Origin: an uncultured Fidelibacterota bacterium
GTDB lineage: Bacteria; Fidelibacterota; Marinisomatia; Marinisomatales; Marinisomataceae
NCBI GenBank assembly: GCA_902526795.1
Contig: CABZMF010000004.1
Span: 1 to 64,000 of the forward strand
Direction: 5' to 3'
Length of the DNA: 64,000 nt
The notes under the pieces are model-generated. The model saw nothing but the letters and a program-made list of their open reading frames with translations. It was not told the origin of the DNA and made no database searches. Of the stretch, positions 19,898-29,364 are shown in pieces; position 1 is the stretch's first letter, and the number at the start of each line of letters is the position of its first letter. Made by a program: the position numbers and the translations under genes.

Positions 19898-21345
19898 AAA
19901 ATCTTCTCAATCTCTTTTAAAATTGATTGATTTTCCTTATCTAAAGATCTCATTTCTTCTAAAAGCTCATTTGGACTTCTCAGTGGTGCTTCTTCGGGAA
20001 GATTTGGATTTGAAACCCCTAAATCACAGGTTTCTGTATTAACGGTATCGATGGAAAGATTCCAGGAACGTTCGGTTTCAGGTTTTGACTCTTGTTGAGA
20101 TAAAAATTCTTGAAAGTCTTTACTATTTAACGGATTGGTTTTTCCAAGACTTCTGCCTGGATCTAACTGATAATACCAGATTGATTTGGTTGGTGTTCCT
20201 TTTTTAAAGAAAAGAACTACTGTTTTCACACCAGTGCCAGGAAAGGTTCCTTTAGGCATATCTAGTACCATTTCTAAGTTACAGGTTTCAAGCAGGTGTT
20301 TACGTAAGGAAACTGATGCATTATCCGTATTAGATAAGAAGGTGTTTTTAATGACGATTCCTGCACGTCCATTCTGTTTTAAAATTTTGATAAAATGCTG
20401 TAAAAATAAAAACGCTGTTTCACTGGTTTTAATATCAAAGTTTTGTTGAATTTCAGGGCGTTCTTTTCCCCCAAACGGAGGATTAGCTAAAATAATATCA
20501 AATCGATCCTTTTCCTGAAAATCACGAATGTTTTCATTTAATGTATTGGTATGTAATAGGTTTGGAGCTTCAATCCCATGAAGAATCATATTCATGACCC
20601 CAATTATATAAGCTAGGTTCTTTTTTTCTTTTCCATAAAAAGTACTATCCTGCAAGATACTCATTTCTTGGGTATTGGATATTTTTGGTTTTAAATATTT
20701 ATATGATTCACAAAGAAAGCCTGCTGAACCAACTGCACCATCATAAATGGTTTCACCAATAGAAGGCTTAACAGTATCAATAATAGCCTTAATTAATGGA
20801 CGAGTGGTATAAAATTGTCCTCCATTTCTTCCCGCATTACCCATATTAGCAATTTTAGATTCATAGAGCGTGCTTAATTCATCTTTTTCCTCCAATGAGT
20901 TAAAACTTAATGCGTCTGCAGCTTCTAAAATTTCACGCAGGTTATATCCACTATTAATCTTGTTTTTAATTTCAGAAAATATTTCTCCTATCTTGTATTG
21001 AATGGTTCTAGGATTATCAGTCTCTTCCTTGAATTTTGCTAAATATGGAAAAAGCTCGTTATCAACAAAATTAATGAGATCTTCTCCCGTACGAGCATTA
21101 TTAAAATCAATGCTCCCATCTTCTTTTTTTGGAACAGCCCAAGAGGACCAACAATAAGGCTCCTCCATTAAAAAATTATATGATTTACCTTCTAAAGCAG
21201 CAGTGTCAGCTTTTTCATTTTCTAAATTGTCTAAATAACGTAAAAATAAGACCCAAGAGGTTTGTTCTGTATAATCTAATTCGCTATCAGCTCCCGCATC
21301 TCTATACAAGACATTATCAATGTTTTTGAAAGTGTTTACAAACAT
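19894..21345 (-). CDS. hsdM: type I RM methyltransferase subunit M
   Basis: LDYTEQTSWVLFLRYLDNLE; NAGRNGGQFYTTRPLIKAI; NPPFGG. Start uncertain: in-frame ATG at 21384 is separated by one TAG codon. Confidence 0.95.
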   Translation of the reverse strand: MFVNTFKNIDNVLYRDAGADSELDYTEQTSWVLFLRYLDNLENEKADTAALEGKSYNFLMEEPYCWSSWAVPKKEDGSIDFNNARTGEDLINFVDNELFPYLAKFKEETDNPRTIQYKIGEIFSEIKNKINSGYNLREILEAADALSFNSLEEKDELSTLYESKIANMGNAGRNGGQFYTTRPLIKAIIDTVKPSIGETIYDGAVGSAGFLCESYKYLKPKISNTQEMSILQDSTFYGKEKKNLAYIIGVMNMILHGIEAPNLLHTNTLNENIRDFQEKDRFDIILANPPFGGKERPEIQQNFDIKTSETAFLFLQHFIKILKQNGRAGIVIKNTFLSNTDNASVSLRKHLLETCNLEMVLDMPKGTFPGTGVKTVVLFFKKGTPTKSIWYYQLDPGRSLGKTNPLNSKDFQEFLSQQESKPETERSWNLSIDTVNTETCDLGVSNPNLPEEAPLRSPNELLEEMRSLDKENQSILKEIEKIL

Positions 21346-21376
21346 GCGCTAAATTTCTTTTAGTTTAAAATTGACT

Positions 21377-24300
21377 TTACTCATCTAAAAATTTATTAAT
21401 TTGTTCTGTCAAATCTGTTCCAAGAAAATACTCTTCTACTAGTTTCCACTTTTCTTTGGAAGAGAACTTAGATGCGAAGAAATATGTCATCAAATTAATT
21501 GAGGATTCAAATCTGCTATAAACATCTGATGCAATTTCATTAGTATAGAAATCGTCAAGGGCTGTTAGCCTCAAACGATTTGGATCATTTATTCTTATAA
21601 ATATTTTAGGATCCGTTCCACCTTTCGCTTCAAAAGTTGCAAGGTCAAAAAATTCGAGCATTTGTGCAATTTGAATAAATATTTTATCTTTTGGAGAAGA
21701 AATATTGATGTATTTGGAAACGCTACTTTCGTATTGTTCAGTATTACCCATCAAGAGGTTGAACCAAGTAGAAAAAGTTTTTTTTGTTTTATAAATATTT
21801 TTATTACACCTAAAAACCTGAGTATCATTTTGTCCAAATATACCAATCTTTCTATCATCATAATTATTTTTTGTTTCTAAAAATGCATTATTTAATACTT
21901 TACCACCAGAAGTCCATTGATAAGATGTCTTTGGACGAACTTTAAAAATGGTCAAAATTTCTTCAATGCCCATATAAAAATTTTTATTTCTACCTGGCAA
22001 TGCTTTTGAGACCTTATTTCTAAACTCTTTTCTTGTAAAGTAAGATCCCTGAAAAGATATAAAAACTGAAAGTAAGACGTCCCAAACCTCTTCAAACTCA
22101 TCAATTATATCATCTCTTAATAAATCATTATTAAAGTTAATTTCTAGTCTTTGAATTGGTATTGGTTGATTGTTATTATCAAAATCTCTACCGACAAATA
22201 ATTCTTTTTGATAAAAATTTCTTTTCATAGATGCAAAGTTAATTTTTCTAAATTCGTTTATCTCTTCCCACATTTTATCAAGTTTAATAAGATAAATTGC
22301 GTTTGAAGATCCAGGAGTGGTAATTGTGGTCTTTCTTCCAAATCTATCAATACTGGTTGTAGTATTTTCTGGCTTAGACTTTTCTAATAAATGAATGTAT
22401 TTAGAATATTTCTTGTTAAAAATTTTTTCTATGTTTTGTGGTACTTCAGCGTAAACTGTTCCAAATAATCTTTTTGGCCTTGCTAAGACAACTGGAAATC
22501 CTCTCTTATTAACAAAATCCTTTTCGATCATCATCAGACAACTTTGAATTTTATTTTCTAGAACACCATTTTGATTACTTTGATCTCCAAAAATGTGAGA
22601 AAAATCATTTGTGCTGGCAAGCATATTTGGTTTTTTTTCGTTTAAGTCATAAAGCTTTAATATTTTGCCTAAAATCCATTTAATTTGATACTGTTTTATT
22701 GATGAAAGACCAAATAGCACTTTACTATACTGTAAATCATTTTCGTTAAAGAAAGTAACAGCTTTACCTGATATATTTTTATCTCTAGCTGCTCTACCAA
22801 TCTCTTGAATATAGTCAGCTAAACCACCAGAAGGAGCATGATGATATACTTGCTGTATATCGCTTATATCGACACCCATTCCAAATGCTTTTGACGCTAA
22901 AACAACCGAAATTTTATTATTCTTAAAATCATCTTGAACTTCTTTTTTAAAATTTTTATTTGCTATTCTTGAATGAAATGGTCTCGATTTAGTACCATAA
23001 TCAATATTTTCAAGTAAAGTCATTGTATCATTTATATGTGTTGTAAAAGGAAAATAGGCTATCGCCTTGGTGTTTGAATCTATAAGACTTTTGATATGAT
23101 CTACAGTCTTAATCTGCTTTTCATCCTTATAGCTTCCTTTAGGATTAAAATGATGATGTTCAAATTCTATATCATCTCTTTTTGCTATACCAATATATTT
23201 TCCATTTAAACCAGGATCCATATTGAGACTTGAAATTGTCTCAAATGCTATGTCATCATTTCCCCCATAAACGGCAGTTGCTGTTAATGCTATTATAGGA
23301 AAATCTATAGAATTACCATCCTGATCAACATAATATTTTTTAAGCTTGTTTAAATGCGTGCCTAAATACCAATAATCAACCCTAAAACCTCTTCCCCAAG
23401 TTGATACAAGGTGGGCTTCATCAATAGCCATTAGTCCAATTTTTCTTTCACCAATAAAAAAATCAATACTATAAGACAAAAGAAGTTCTGGTGACATGTA
23501 AACAATGTCATAAGTTCCATTTTTTATATCTTCAATACGATCTTCTCGCTCAATTGGAGAAAGGTCAGAGTTTAAAAAAGTTGCATTATCTACATTTCTT
23601 AAGTTTTTAAGATTTTCAACCTGGTCGTACATTAATGACTTTAAAGGGGAAATTATAATTGTTATAAAACCTTTTTTTCCTAGATAAATCGCAGGAAGTT
23701 GAAAGAAAAGCGACTTTCCCGCTCCTGTTGGTGCAGTAACAAAAATATCATTAAATTTTTCATTGTTAAGAGCCTTTTCAGACTGCTGAAGAATATCCTC
23801 ACAAATTATATCTTGCTTTATTTTAATTGTATTATTTGAACCTGTGTCCGGGTTACTATAAAAAATCACATCTCTAAATTCAGAACTATTCCAATGTTTT
23901 TTAAGAATTTCGGATAATTCCTCTCTAGGCTCAATTATATCTTTATCTTGAGATTCGGTATAGAAATTAATTTTTATATCAATTTCATTAAAAATCTGAA
24001 CTATTCTATGTAATTGAATTTTATGGTGCTCATGAAAATTACTAGTGATTTGATAATTTAGTTGTTCAGGAGATTCAAAATTATAAATTGAAAATAAAAT
24101 TTCGTTATATAGTTCATTATTTGACATTGAAATTTTGTTGTAGTTTTTATCCGATTCAATAAAGTCGAAAACCGAATTATCAAAAATATAATTATAAAAT
24201 TCTATATTTTTGTAATCTTCAACATTTGAAAAAATAAGTGATTTATAGTTTACAAAGTTTATTTTTGTTGACTCATTTTTGGAAAAACCAAAAATAGATT

Positions 24301-24751
24301 CAAAATTATCGCTTGCAAAATCCATGGTTCTTATTTCAGATGATATTTCTTTTTCGAAATCTGGAAAAATCTCATTGGTTGGATTTATTATTGAAGTCGG
24401 AAAAAAATCATTATTTATAAATATTACCTCACATTCTAAATCGTTAAGTTTAATATCTGCTACAAGCACTTCTTCAAAGGAGCAAAAATTTAATCCAACA
24501 ATATCTGATAAAAAACTTCTAGCAATGTTTTTCCTGGTTTTTTTATTATTTAATTGAGCAAGATCTAATTCCCCCTCCTTGCAAAAGTCATTAAAGTTAT
24601 TTATTGCATTTATGTGTGAGGATAAGTGGTTATAAAATGTAAACGAAAAACCTTTAAAAATAAACAAAACATCACTTTCAAAATCTGAATCTGAAATTAT
24701 CTTATCTAAGAATTTTTGTTGTATTTTTTCAAGTAGTATATTTTTTACCAT
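21377..24751 (-). CDS. large RecQ-like DEAH helicase with extended N- and C-terminal regions
   Basis: APTGAGKSLFFQLPAIYL; MAIDEAHLVSTWGRGFR; ALTATA; YIQEIGRAARD. Confidence 0.9.
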   Translation of the reverse strand: MVKNILLEKIQQKFLDKIISDSDFESDVLFIFKGFSFTFYNHLSSHINAINNFNDFCKEGELDLAQLNNKKTRKNIARSFLSDIVGLNFCSFEEVLVADIKLNDLECEVIFINNDFFPTSIINPTNEIFPDFEKEISSEIRTMDFASDNFESIFGFSKNESTKINFVNYKSLIFSNVEDYKNIEFYNYIFDNSVFDFIESDKNYNKISMSNNELYNEILFSIYNFESPEQLNYQITSNFHEHHKIQLHRIVQIFNEIDIKINFYTESQDKDIIEPREELSEILKKHWNSSEFRDVIFYSNPDTGSNNTIKIKQDIICEDILQQSEKALNNEKFNDIFVTAPTGAGKSLFFQLPAIYLGKKGFITIIISPLKSLMYDQVENLKNLRNVDNATFLNSDLSPIEREDRIEDIKNGTYDIVYMSPELLLSYSIDFFIGERKIGLMAIDEAHLVSTWGRGFRVDYWYLGTHLNKLKKYYVDQDGNSIDFPIIALTATAVYGGNDDIAFETISSLNMDPGLNGKYIGIAKRDDIEFEHHHFNPKGSYKDEKQIKTVDHIKSLIDSNTKAIAYFPFTTHINDTMTLLENIDYGTKSRPFHSRIANKNFKKEVQDDFKNNKISVVLASKAFGMGVDISDIQQVYHHAPSGGLADYIQEIGRAARDKNISGKAVTFFNENDLQYSKVLFGLSSIKQYQIKWILGKILKLYDLNEKKPNMLASTNDFSHIFGDQSNQNGVLENKIQSCLMMIEKDFVNKRGFPVVLARPKRLFGTVYAEVPQNIEKIFNKKYSKYIHLLEKSKPENTTTSIDRFGRKTTITTPGSSNAIYLIKLDKMWEEINEFRKINFASMKRNFYQKELFVGRDFDNNNQPIPIQRLEINFNNDLLRDDIIDEFEEVWDVLLSVFISFQGSYFTRKEFRNKVSKALPGRNKNFYMGIEEILTIFKVRPKTSYQWTSGGKVLNNAFLETKNNYDDRKIGIFGQNDTQVFRCNKNIYKTKKTFSTWFNLLMGNTEQYESSVSKYINISSPKDKIFIQIAQMLEFFDLATFEAKGGTDPKIFIRINDPNRLRLTALDDFYTNEIASDVYSRFESSINLMTYFFASKFSSKEKWKLVEEYFLGTDLTEQINKFLDE

Positions 24752-24782
24752 TTGATATTAATTAATTTAAAAAAAATCACTT

Positions 24783-24977
24783 TTAAAATTCGTCATTTTT
24801 GTATTTATTTACACCAGATATCTCATCTGCTATATCACCAAATAAAACCCATGAAAAAAAGAAACACAGCCAAATAGCTATAAAACCAAACCAAAAGCCT
24901 TCTACCTGCATTAAATCAGGCCAGAAAAAGAATATTCCACCTAATAGCAATATAAATAGTGTGTTGAAGCAGCCCAT
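24783..24977 (-). CDS. 64-aa two-TM protein in the helicase operon
   Basis: MGCFNTLFILLLGGIFFFWPDLMQVEGFWFGFIAIWLCFFFSWVLFGD...; start overlaps the upstream stop (TAATG). Confidence 0.65.
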   Translation of the reverse strand: MGCFNTLFILLLGGIFFFWPDLMQVEGFWFGFIAIWLCFFFSWVLFGDIADEISGVNKYKNDEF

Positions 24978-27900
24978 TAAAGAATTCGCTGGCCTTTAAA
25001 TAATTCAACCTTTTCATTGTAGTTTTCTTTCCATTCAATAATCTGACTTACACAGCTTTGAAGGTTATCTCTTATTTGATTATTCCAAAACCTTTTGACA
25101 TCCCAACCTTGCTCAATCATTTTCAAATTTCTTATTCTATCTTTCGTAATTAGCTCACCTTTTTCATCGCTATGAAATGAATGACCGTCACATTCAATAT
25201 TAAGTTTTCTATCATTTTTTTGATCGAATACAGCTAAATCCAGCTTATATTGATCCACCTGAAATTGAGGAACAGCATAAATTTCATTTTTAGCAAGCTC
25301 TTCGTAGAGTAAAACCTCCCATTCTGTGTAATTAACATTCAACTCTCTAACATAGTTATGAGGGTATTTTTTTGTCCTAAATGAAGGTATTTTTTCTTTT
25401 TTGACTACTCTTTCACCAAGATTATTAACATACTTGGTTAGGTTTGACAATTCTTCATGGGCAAAATTCATACAATCTTCTTTATTTCCAACAATCCATA
25501 ATGCAGCACGAGCTCTTGTTATAGCAACATTAAAGAGGTTTGGTTTAAAAAAATTCATTACGTTTGCATCAACATTTTTTGTAACTACTGTTGAAAAGAA
25601 CATTATATCCCTCTCATCTCCTTGAAATAAATGAACCGTATTAACACTTCCATTTCTTTCATCAATAAACCAATTATATAGATTTTCATTACTATTTATA
25701 TCTTTTAAAATTTGATTTGCTTGAGCCCTATAAGGAGTTACAATACCTATTGAACCTTCATAATTATTATCTTTTAAATTATTAAGCTCTGATAATATAG
25801 CTTTAGATTCCTCAATATTTATTAAAGAACGATTATTTGAAGGCCTTTTAGATTGTCCTTTAATATTAATCCACCTTACAACGCTTTCATTTTCAACCAA
25901 CTTCAAGTTACTATAACTTGTTGCAACTCTAAGACTTCCTCCATAAAAATAATTATTTGAAAAGTTAATTATATCCTTGTGGCTTCTAAAATGATCTAAA
26001 AGATGGGTTTTTTTGCCTTGATTACACTTACTATCTGCAATCTTGAAAAGTGAATTTTGTGAATAAGACCAAATACTTTCATTTTCTAATAAATCAAAAC
26101 TTTCGAGTAGATTTAAATCTTCTTTAGGTGATATACCAGATATATGTTTTAGTTGCTGTTCGTCTCCAATTATAACAGCTCTTTTACTTCTAAAAAGTAG
26201 AGGTAAGACTGAAGCAATATCATTTTGACTAGCTTCATCTATGACTAAAAGATCAAATTGATTGGCTTGAAATGGTATTTTACTTTTTGCTGATAAAGAA
26301 GTAACAGACCAGCAAGGTGCTATTTTCATAACTTTATTTAAATGTTTATTAAATTGAGCTGCTAACCTTCTGTCGTTTATTTGTTGTCCATCTGAAATGT
26401 TACTGTCTTCTAAAAGCCCTAATATAGTCAAAAATTCCTGAATTTCTTTTCTTATTTCCTTATTGAATGTTGAACTTCTTACTTTTGTAAAAAACTCCCA
26501 TATATCTTTAGATGTATAAATTTTCTGTTCTTTTAAATTCATAATTTTTTTTGTTAAGTCAAAACTATCTTCATTTTTGTCAAGGAAATTGAGGAGATCT
26601 AAATAAGTAACAAGGTCAATATAAATATCAATATCATTATATTTTTTTAAAATTTTTTGTTTTGTAAGTAAAAGATTTTCTTGATTTAATTTTATATTAA
26701 TTTTTTTGTCAGAAACACTATTGAAAATTTCCTGAAAATTTTTGACGTGCTTTTTAATATTTTCAATTTCTTTTTTTTCTAAAAAATGAAATGAAAGATT
26801 TTTATAATCAAAATCTTTCCAGAAATCAATATTTTTATGTAATGATTTTATTAAATCATAATTTTTTTCATGATTTTTATAAAACTTGTATTTTCTAATC
26901 GGAATAATAGAATTTGATTTATTAAAGTTATTTAGTTTGGCGAGAATTTGAATAAAAGCCTCTTCATCAAAAGCAATTTCTTTAAAAAATCTTTTAAAAA
27001 ATCCATGTTCTTTTTTGGGTAGGTTTTCATTTAAAAATTTAAGAGCTTTTTGAGTATGATATTTTCCACTAGAAATAAATTTCTTTCTTCTTTTTGGATA
27101 TTCAATAGAAATTTCTTCATAATCTTTAACAATTTTATTTTTTAAAGCTTTTAATTTTTTAAGGTTTGTTTTAAAGTTTAAATCACTATTAATGCTTTGA
27201 ATTTTTTTATCAATTTCTTTATTAGAGTTATTATAATCTTTTAAAATTTGTTCATACTTTTCATTAATTTTCAAAACTTTATTTCTCAATGACGTATCAA
27301 GTTCTTCAATATTTTTTATTTCATCATCAATATTTTTTAGCTTTTTCATGCTTCTTTGAAGTTTTCTTTTTACTGAATCATTTGGAGCATTATTTATTAC
27401 GTTTTCACAATAGCTCTTTAATTTTGAGTACCTTTTTTGTTTCGAAAGATGAAGAAGTACTGGAGTTTGGCTTTCTTTGTTAGTCCTATCAATAACGACA
27501 TCAACAGCCTGGTTGTTTTTACTACTAAATAATACAGTAGTGTTATTATAAATTGAATTAATTAATAATGAAGATACTACTTGGCTTTTACCAGTGCCAG
27601 GTGGTCCGGAAATAACACTTAGATTGGATGTAAGCGCATTCTTAACTGCTGAAAGTTGCTCATCATTTAAATTAACAGGCTGAATTGTATTAAAACTATT
27701 TACCATTCTTGATTTATTTAAATTTTCAGTATTATATATCCAATCATATAAAGCTGTACCTTTAATTTGATCGGTAGACATTTTTGATAAGCTTTGAAGC
27801 TCAGATTCTAACCCTCTAGTAAACTTACTTTGCTCCATGCCAGTATAAATTGCACAATTTATAATCTTATCTTCATAATCTATCTCACTTAACTTTAAAT

Positions 27901-28666
27901 CACTTTTGTAAATATCAAAATCCTCTTCCCAAGGCCAGTCATATCTTTCGGATATAATATTTTGCAACATCTCATTTAATATTTCAACATTATCTGAATT
28001 TGTATGTAATTCAATCATAGTGCTTATATCATTCATTTGCTCCAAAATGGATGCATTATTTGAAGATTTAATGATATGTTCAAAAAAATCTGCATTTAAC
28101 CTTATATCCGTCAACAAATTGCTTTCATTATCAATTGAAATTATAAATAGTGGTCTTAATAGATAGTAATAATCGCCTTTTTTAGATTTAATTTTATTCA
28201 TGTAAATAGGATAACCTATACATTCTTGTTTTGGGCCACCTCTTTGATTATAAGCTCTTTGAGAATTGGAAATTGAACTTTTTAATCTAGAATATTCTTC
28301 ATTATCCAAATTATCTAAAAAATTAAAATTTTCGTCCTCAGTATTAAAACTGGAAAGTTGAGTATATTGTAAATTATAATTACTTCTAGCAAAAACAGAA
28401 AGTTTAAGTTGTTCTCTGGATAAACAATTAATAAAATATTTTGTTATTTTGCTTAACTGAGGATCTACATTTACTTGATTGTCAGATGAAGAAATATTTT
28501 TCTTGTATTTCCATTTGTAAGAATTATCCCTTTCAAGAACATCTTTTACTTCTCTTCTATAAAGGATACTGTTAACTGTGCTGGTATCAACGTTTAATTG
28601 ATAAGCTATATCTTTGGCTTTTATAGGTCCTTGTTTTTTAACGATATCTTTTATTTGCTCAATCAT
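24977..28666 (-). CDS. N-terminal HTH + SF1 (COG1112/AAA_11-AAA_12-like) helicase + C-terminal Vsr/DUF559-like nuclease
   Basis: HTH-like MIEQIKDIVKKQGPIKAKDIAYQLNVDTSTVNSILYRREV; SGPPGTGKSQV; LLVIDEASQND; FQGDERDIMFFSTV; NVAITRARAALWIVGN; nuclease-like KLDLAVFD...LNIECDGHSFH...QGWDVKRFW. Confidence 0.88.
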   Translation of the reverse strand: MIEQIKDIVKKQGPIKAKDIAYQLNVDTSTVNSILYRREVKDVLERDNSYKWKYKKNISSSDNQVNVDPQLSKITKYFINCLSREQLKLSVFARSNYNLQYTQLSSFNTEDENFNFLDNLDNEEYSRLKSSISNSQRAYNQRGGPKQECIGYPIYMNKIKSKKGDYYYLLRPLFIISIDNESNLLTDIRLNADFFEHIIKSSNNASILEQMNDISTMIELHTNSDNVEILNEMLQNIISERYDWPWEEDFDIYKSDLKLSEIDYEDKIINCAIYTGMEQSKFTRGLESELQSLSKMSTDQIKGTALYDWIYNTENLNKSRMVNSFNTIQPVNLNDEQLSAVKNALTSNLSVISGPPGTGKSQVVSSLLINSIYNNTTVLFSSKNNQAVDVVIDRTNKESQTPVLLHLSKQKRYSKLKSYCENVINNAPNDSVKRKLQRSMKKLKNIDDEIKNIEELDTSLRNKVLKINEKYEQILKDYNNSNKEIDKKIQSINSDLNFKTNLKKLKALKNKIVKDYEEISIEYPKRRKKFISSGKYHTQKALKFLNENLPKKEHGFFKRFFKEIAFDEEAFIQILAKLNNFNKSNSIIPIRKYKFYKNHEKNYDLIKSLHKNIDFWKDFDYKNLSFHFLEKKEIENIKKHVKNFQEIFNSVSDKKINIKLNQENLLLTKQKILKKYNDIDIYIDLVTYLDLLNFLDKNEDSFDLTKKIMNLKEQKIYTSKDIWEFFTKVRSSTFNKEIRKEIQEFLTILGLLEDSNISDGQQINDRRLAAQFNKHLNKVMKIAPCWSVTSLSAKSKIPFQANQFDLLVIDEASQNDIASVLPLLFRSKRAVIIGDEQQLKHISGISPKEDLNLLESFDLLENESIWSYSQNSLFKIADSKCNQGKKTHLLDHFRSHKDIINFSNNYFYGGSLRVATSYSNLKLVENESVVRWINIKGQSKRPSNNRSLINIEESKAILSELNNLKDNNYEGSIGIVTPYRAQANQILKDINSNENLYNWFIDERNGSVNTVHLFQGDERDIMFFSTVVTKNVDANVMNFFKPNLFNVAITRARAALWIVGNKEDCMNFAHEELSNLTKYVNNLGERVVKKEKIPSFRTKKYPHNYVRELNVNYTEWEVLLYEELAKNEIYAVPQFQVDQYKLDLAVFDQKNDRKLNIECDGHSFHSDEKGELITKDRIRNLKMIEQGWDVKRFWNNQIRDNLQSCVSQIIEWKENYNEKVELFKGQRIL

Positions 28667-28705
28667 AATACAATTTTTTAAAAATATGGTTAAAAAAAGA
28701 ATATA

Positions 28706-28978
28706 TCACGCAATATTTCTAATTGTGTATCCGATAAAGTGTCTCATATCAATTTGTACCAATACAAAATCTGAATCATAAAGAGAAAAACAATGATTAC
28801 ATCCAATATGGTATGTTTCGTGCATTTCTCCATCTTTTACCCTTTCATTATCAAATGAAAAAAAGTATAAACTATACATCTTCATTGGAAGATTACAGAT
28901 CATGCATGTGTTATTGTGATAAATTTGTTCTATTTTTTTGTATTCTTTTGAATTTGGATTAAATAAATGTAGTTTCAT
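28706..28978 (-). CDS. small Cys-rich, probable zinc-binding protein
   Basis: CMICNLP ... HIGCNHC pattern; intact ORF. Confidence 0.5.
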   Translation of the reverse strand: MKLHLFNPNSKEYKKIEQIYHNNTCMICNLPMKMYSLYFFSFDNERVKDGEMHETYHIGCNHCFSLYDSDFVLVQIDMRHFIGYTIRNIA

Positions 28979-29121
28979 ATAGGCATTCCTTTCCCTGTTT
29001 TATTTTTGATTAAAGGTTTACGGAGAATTGGTGATAAAAATCAGAAATATCTCACTAATAAATAAATATTTTTAAAAATTAAAATCAAGTTTTTTTAATA
29101 TATTTCCTTTTTCTTAAGCTT

Positions 29122-29364
29122 TTAATCAACTTTATAGCAAGTAATCAACATATTATTTTGAACTACAGCATGATATCGTTTTCCAAATGGTAATTTTACT
29201 ATTTTGGAGGAAGATTTGAATGTTTTAAATGCTTTGCTTTCATAGTCGTGCATCATATCTTGCATTTTATTTAATACATCATAACGACAATAAGTACATT
29301 CAGATTTTAACACTCGTTCAAAAAATCGTTCCATAAAATGTTCGGTCACAATTATACTACTCAT
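29122..29364 (-). CDS. small hypothetical protein (start revised to MSSIIVTEHFMERFFERV)
   Basis: ORF extends to 29415, but the ATG at 29364 gives the 8-nt overlap ATGAGTAG with the upstream stop; more parsimonious than a 59-nt overlap. Confidence 0.5.
   Translation of the reverse strand: MSSIIVTEHFMERFFERVLKSECTYCRYDVLNKMQDMMHDYESKAFKTFKSSSKIVKLPFGKRYHAVVQNNMLITCYKVD

Noticed and set aside
28980-29121. Intergenic AT-rich stretch as a possible ncRNA or origin
   Set aside because: No convincing hairpin series, iterons or DnaA-box clusters; probably plain AT-rich spacer
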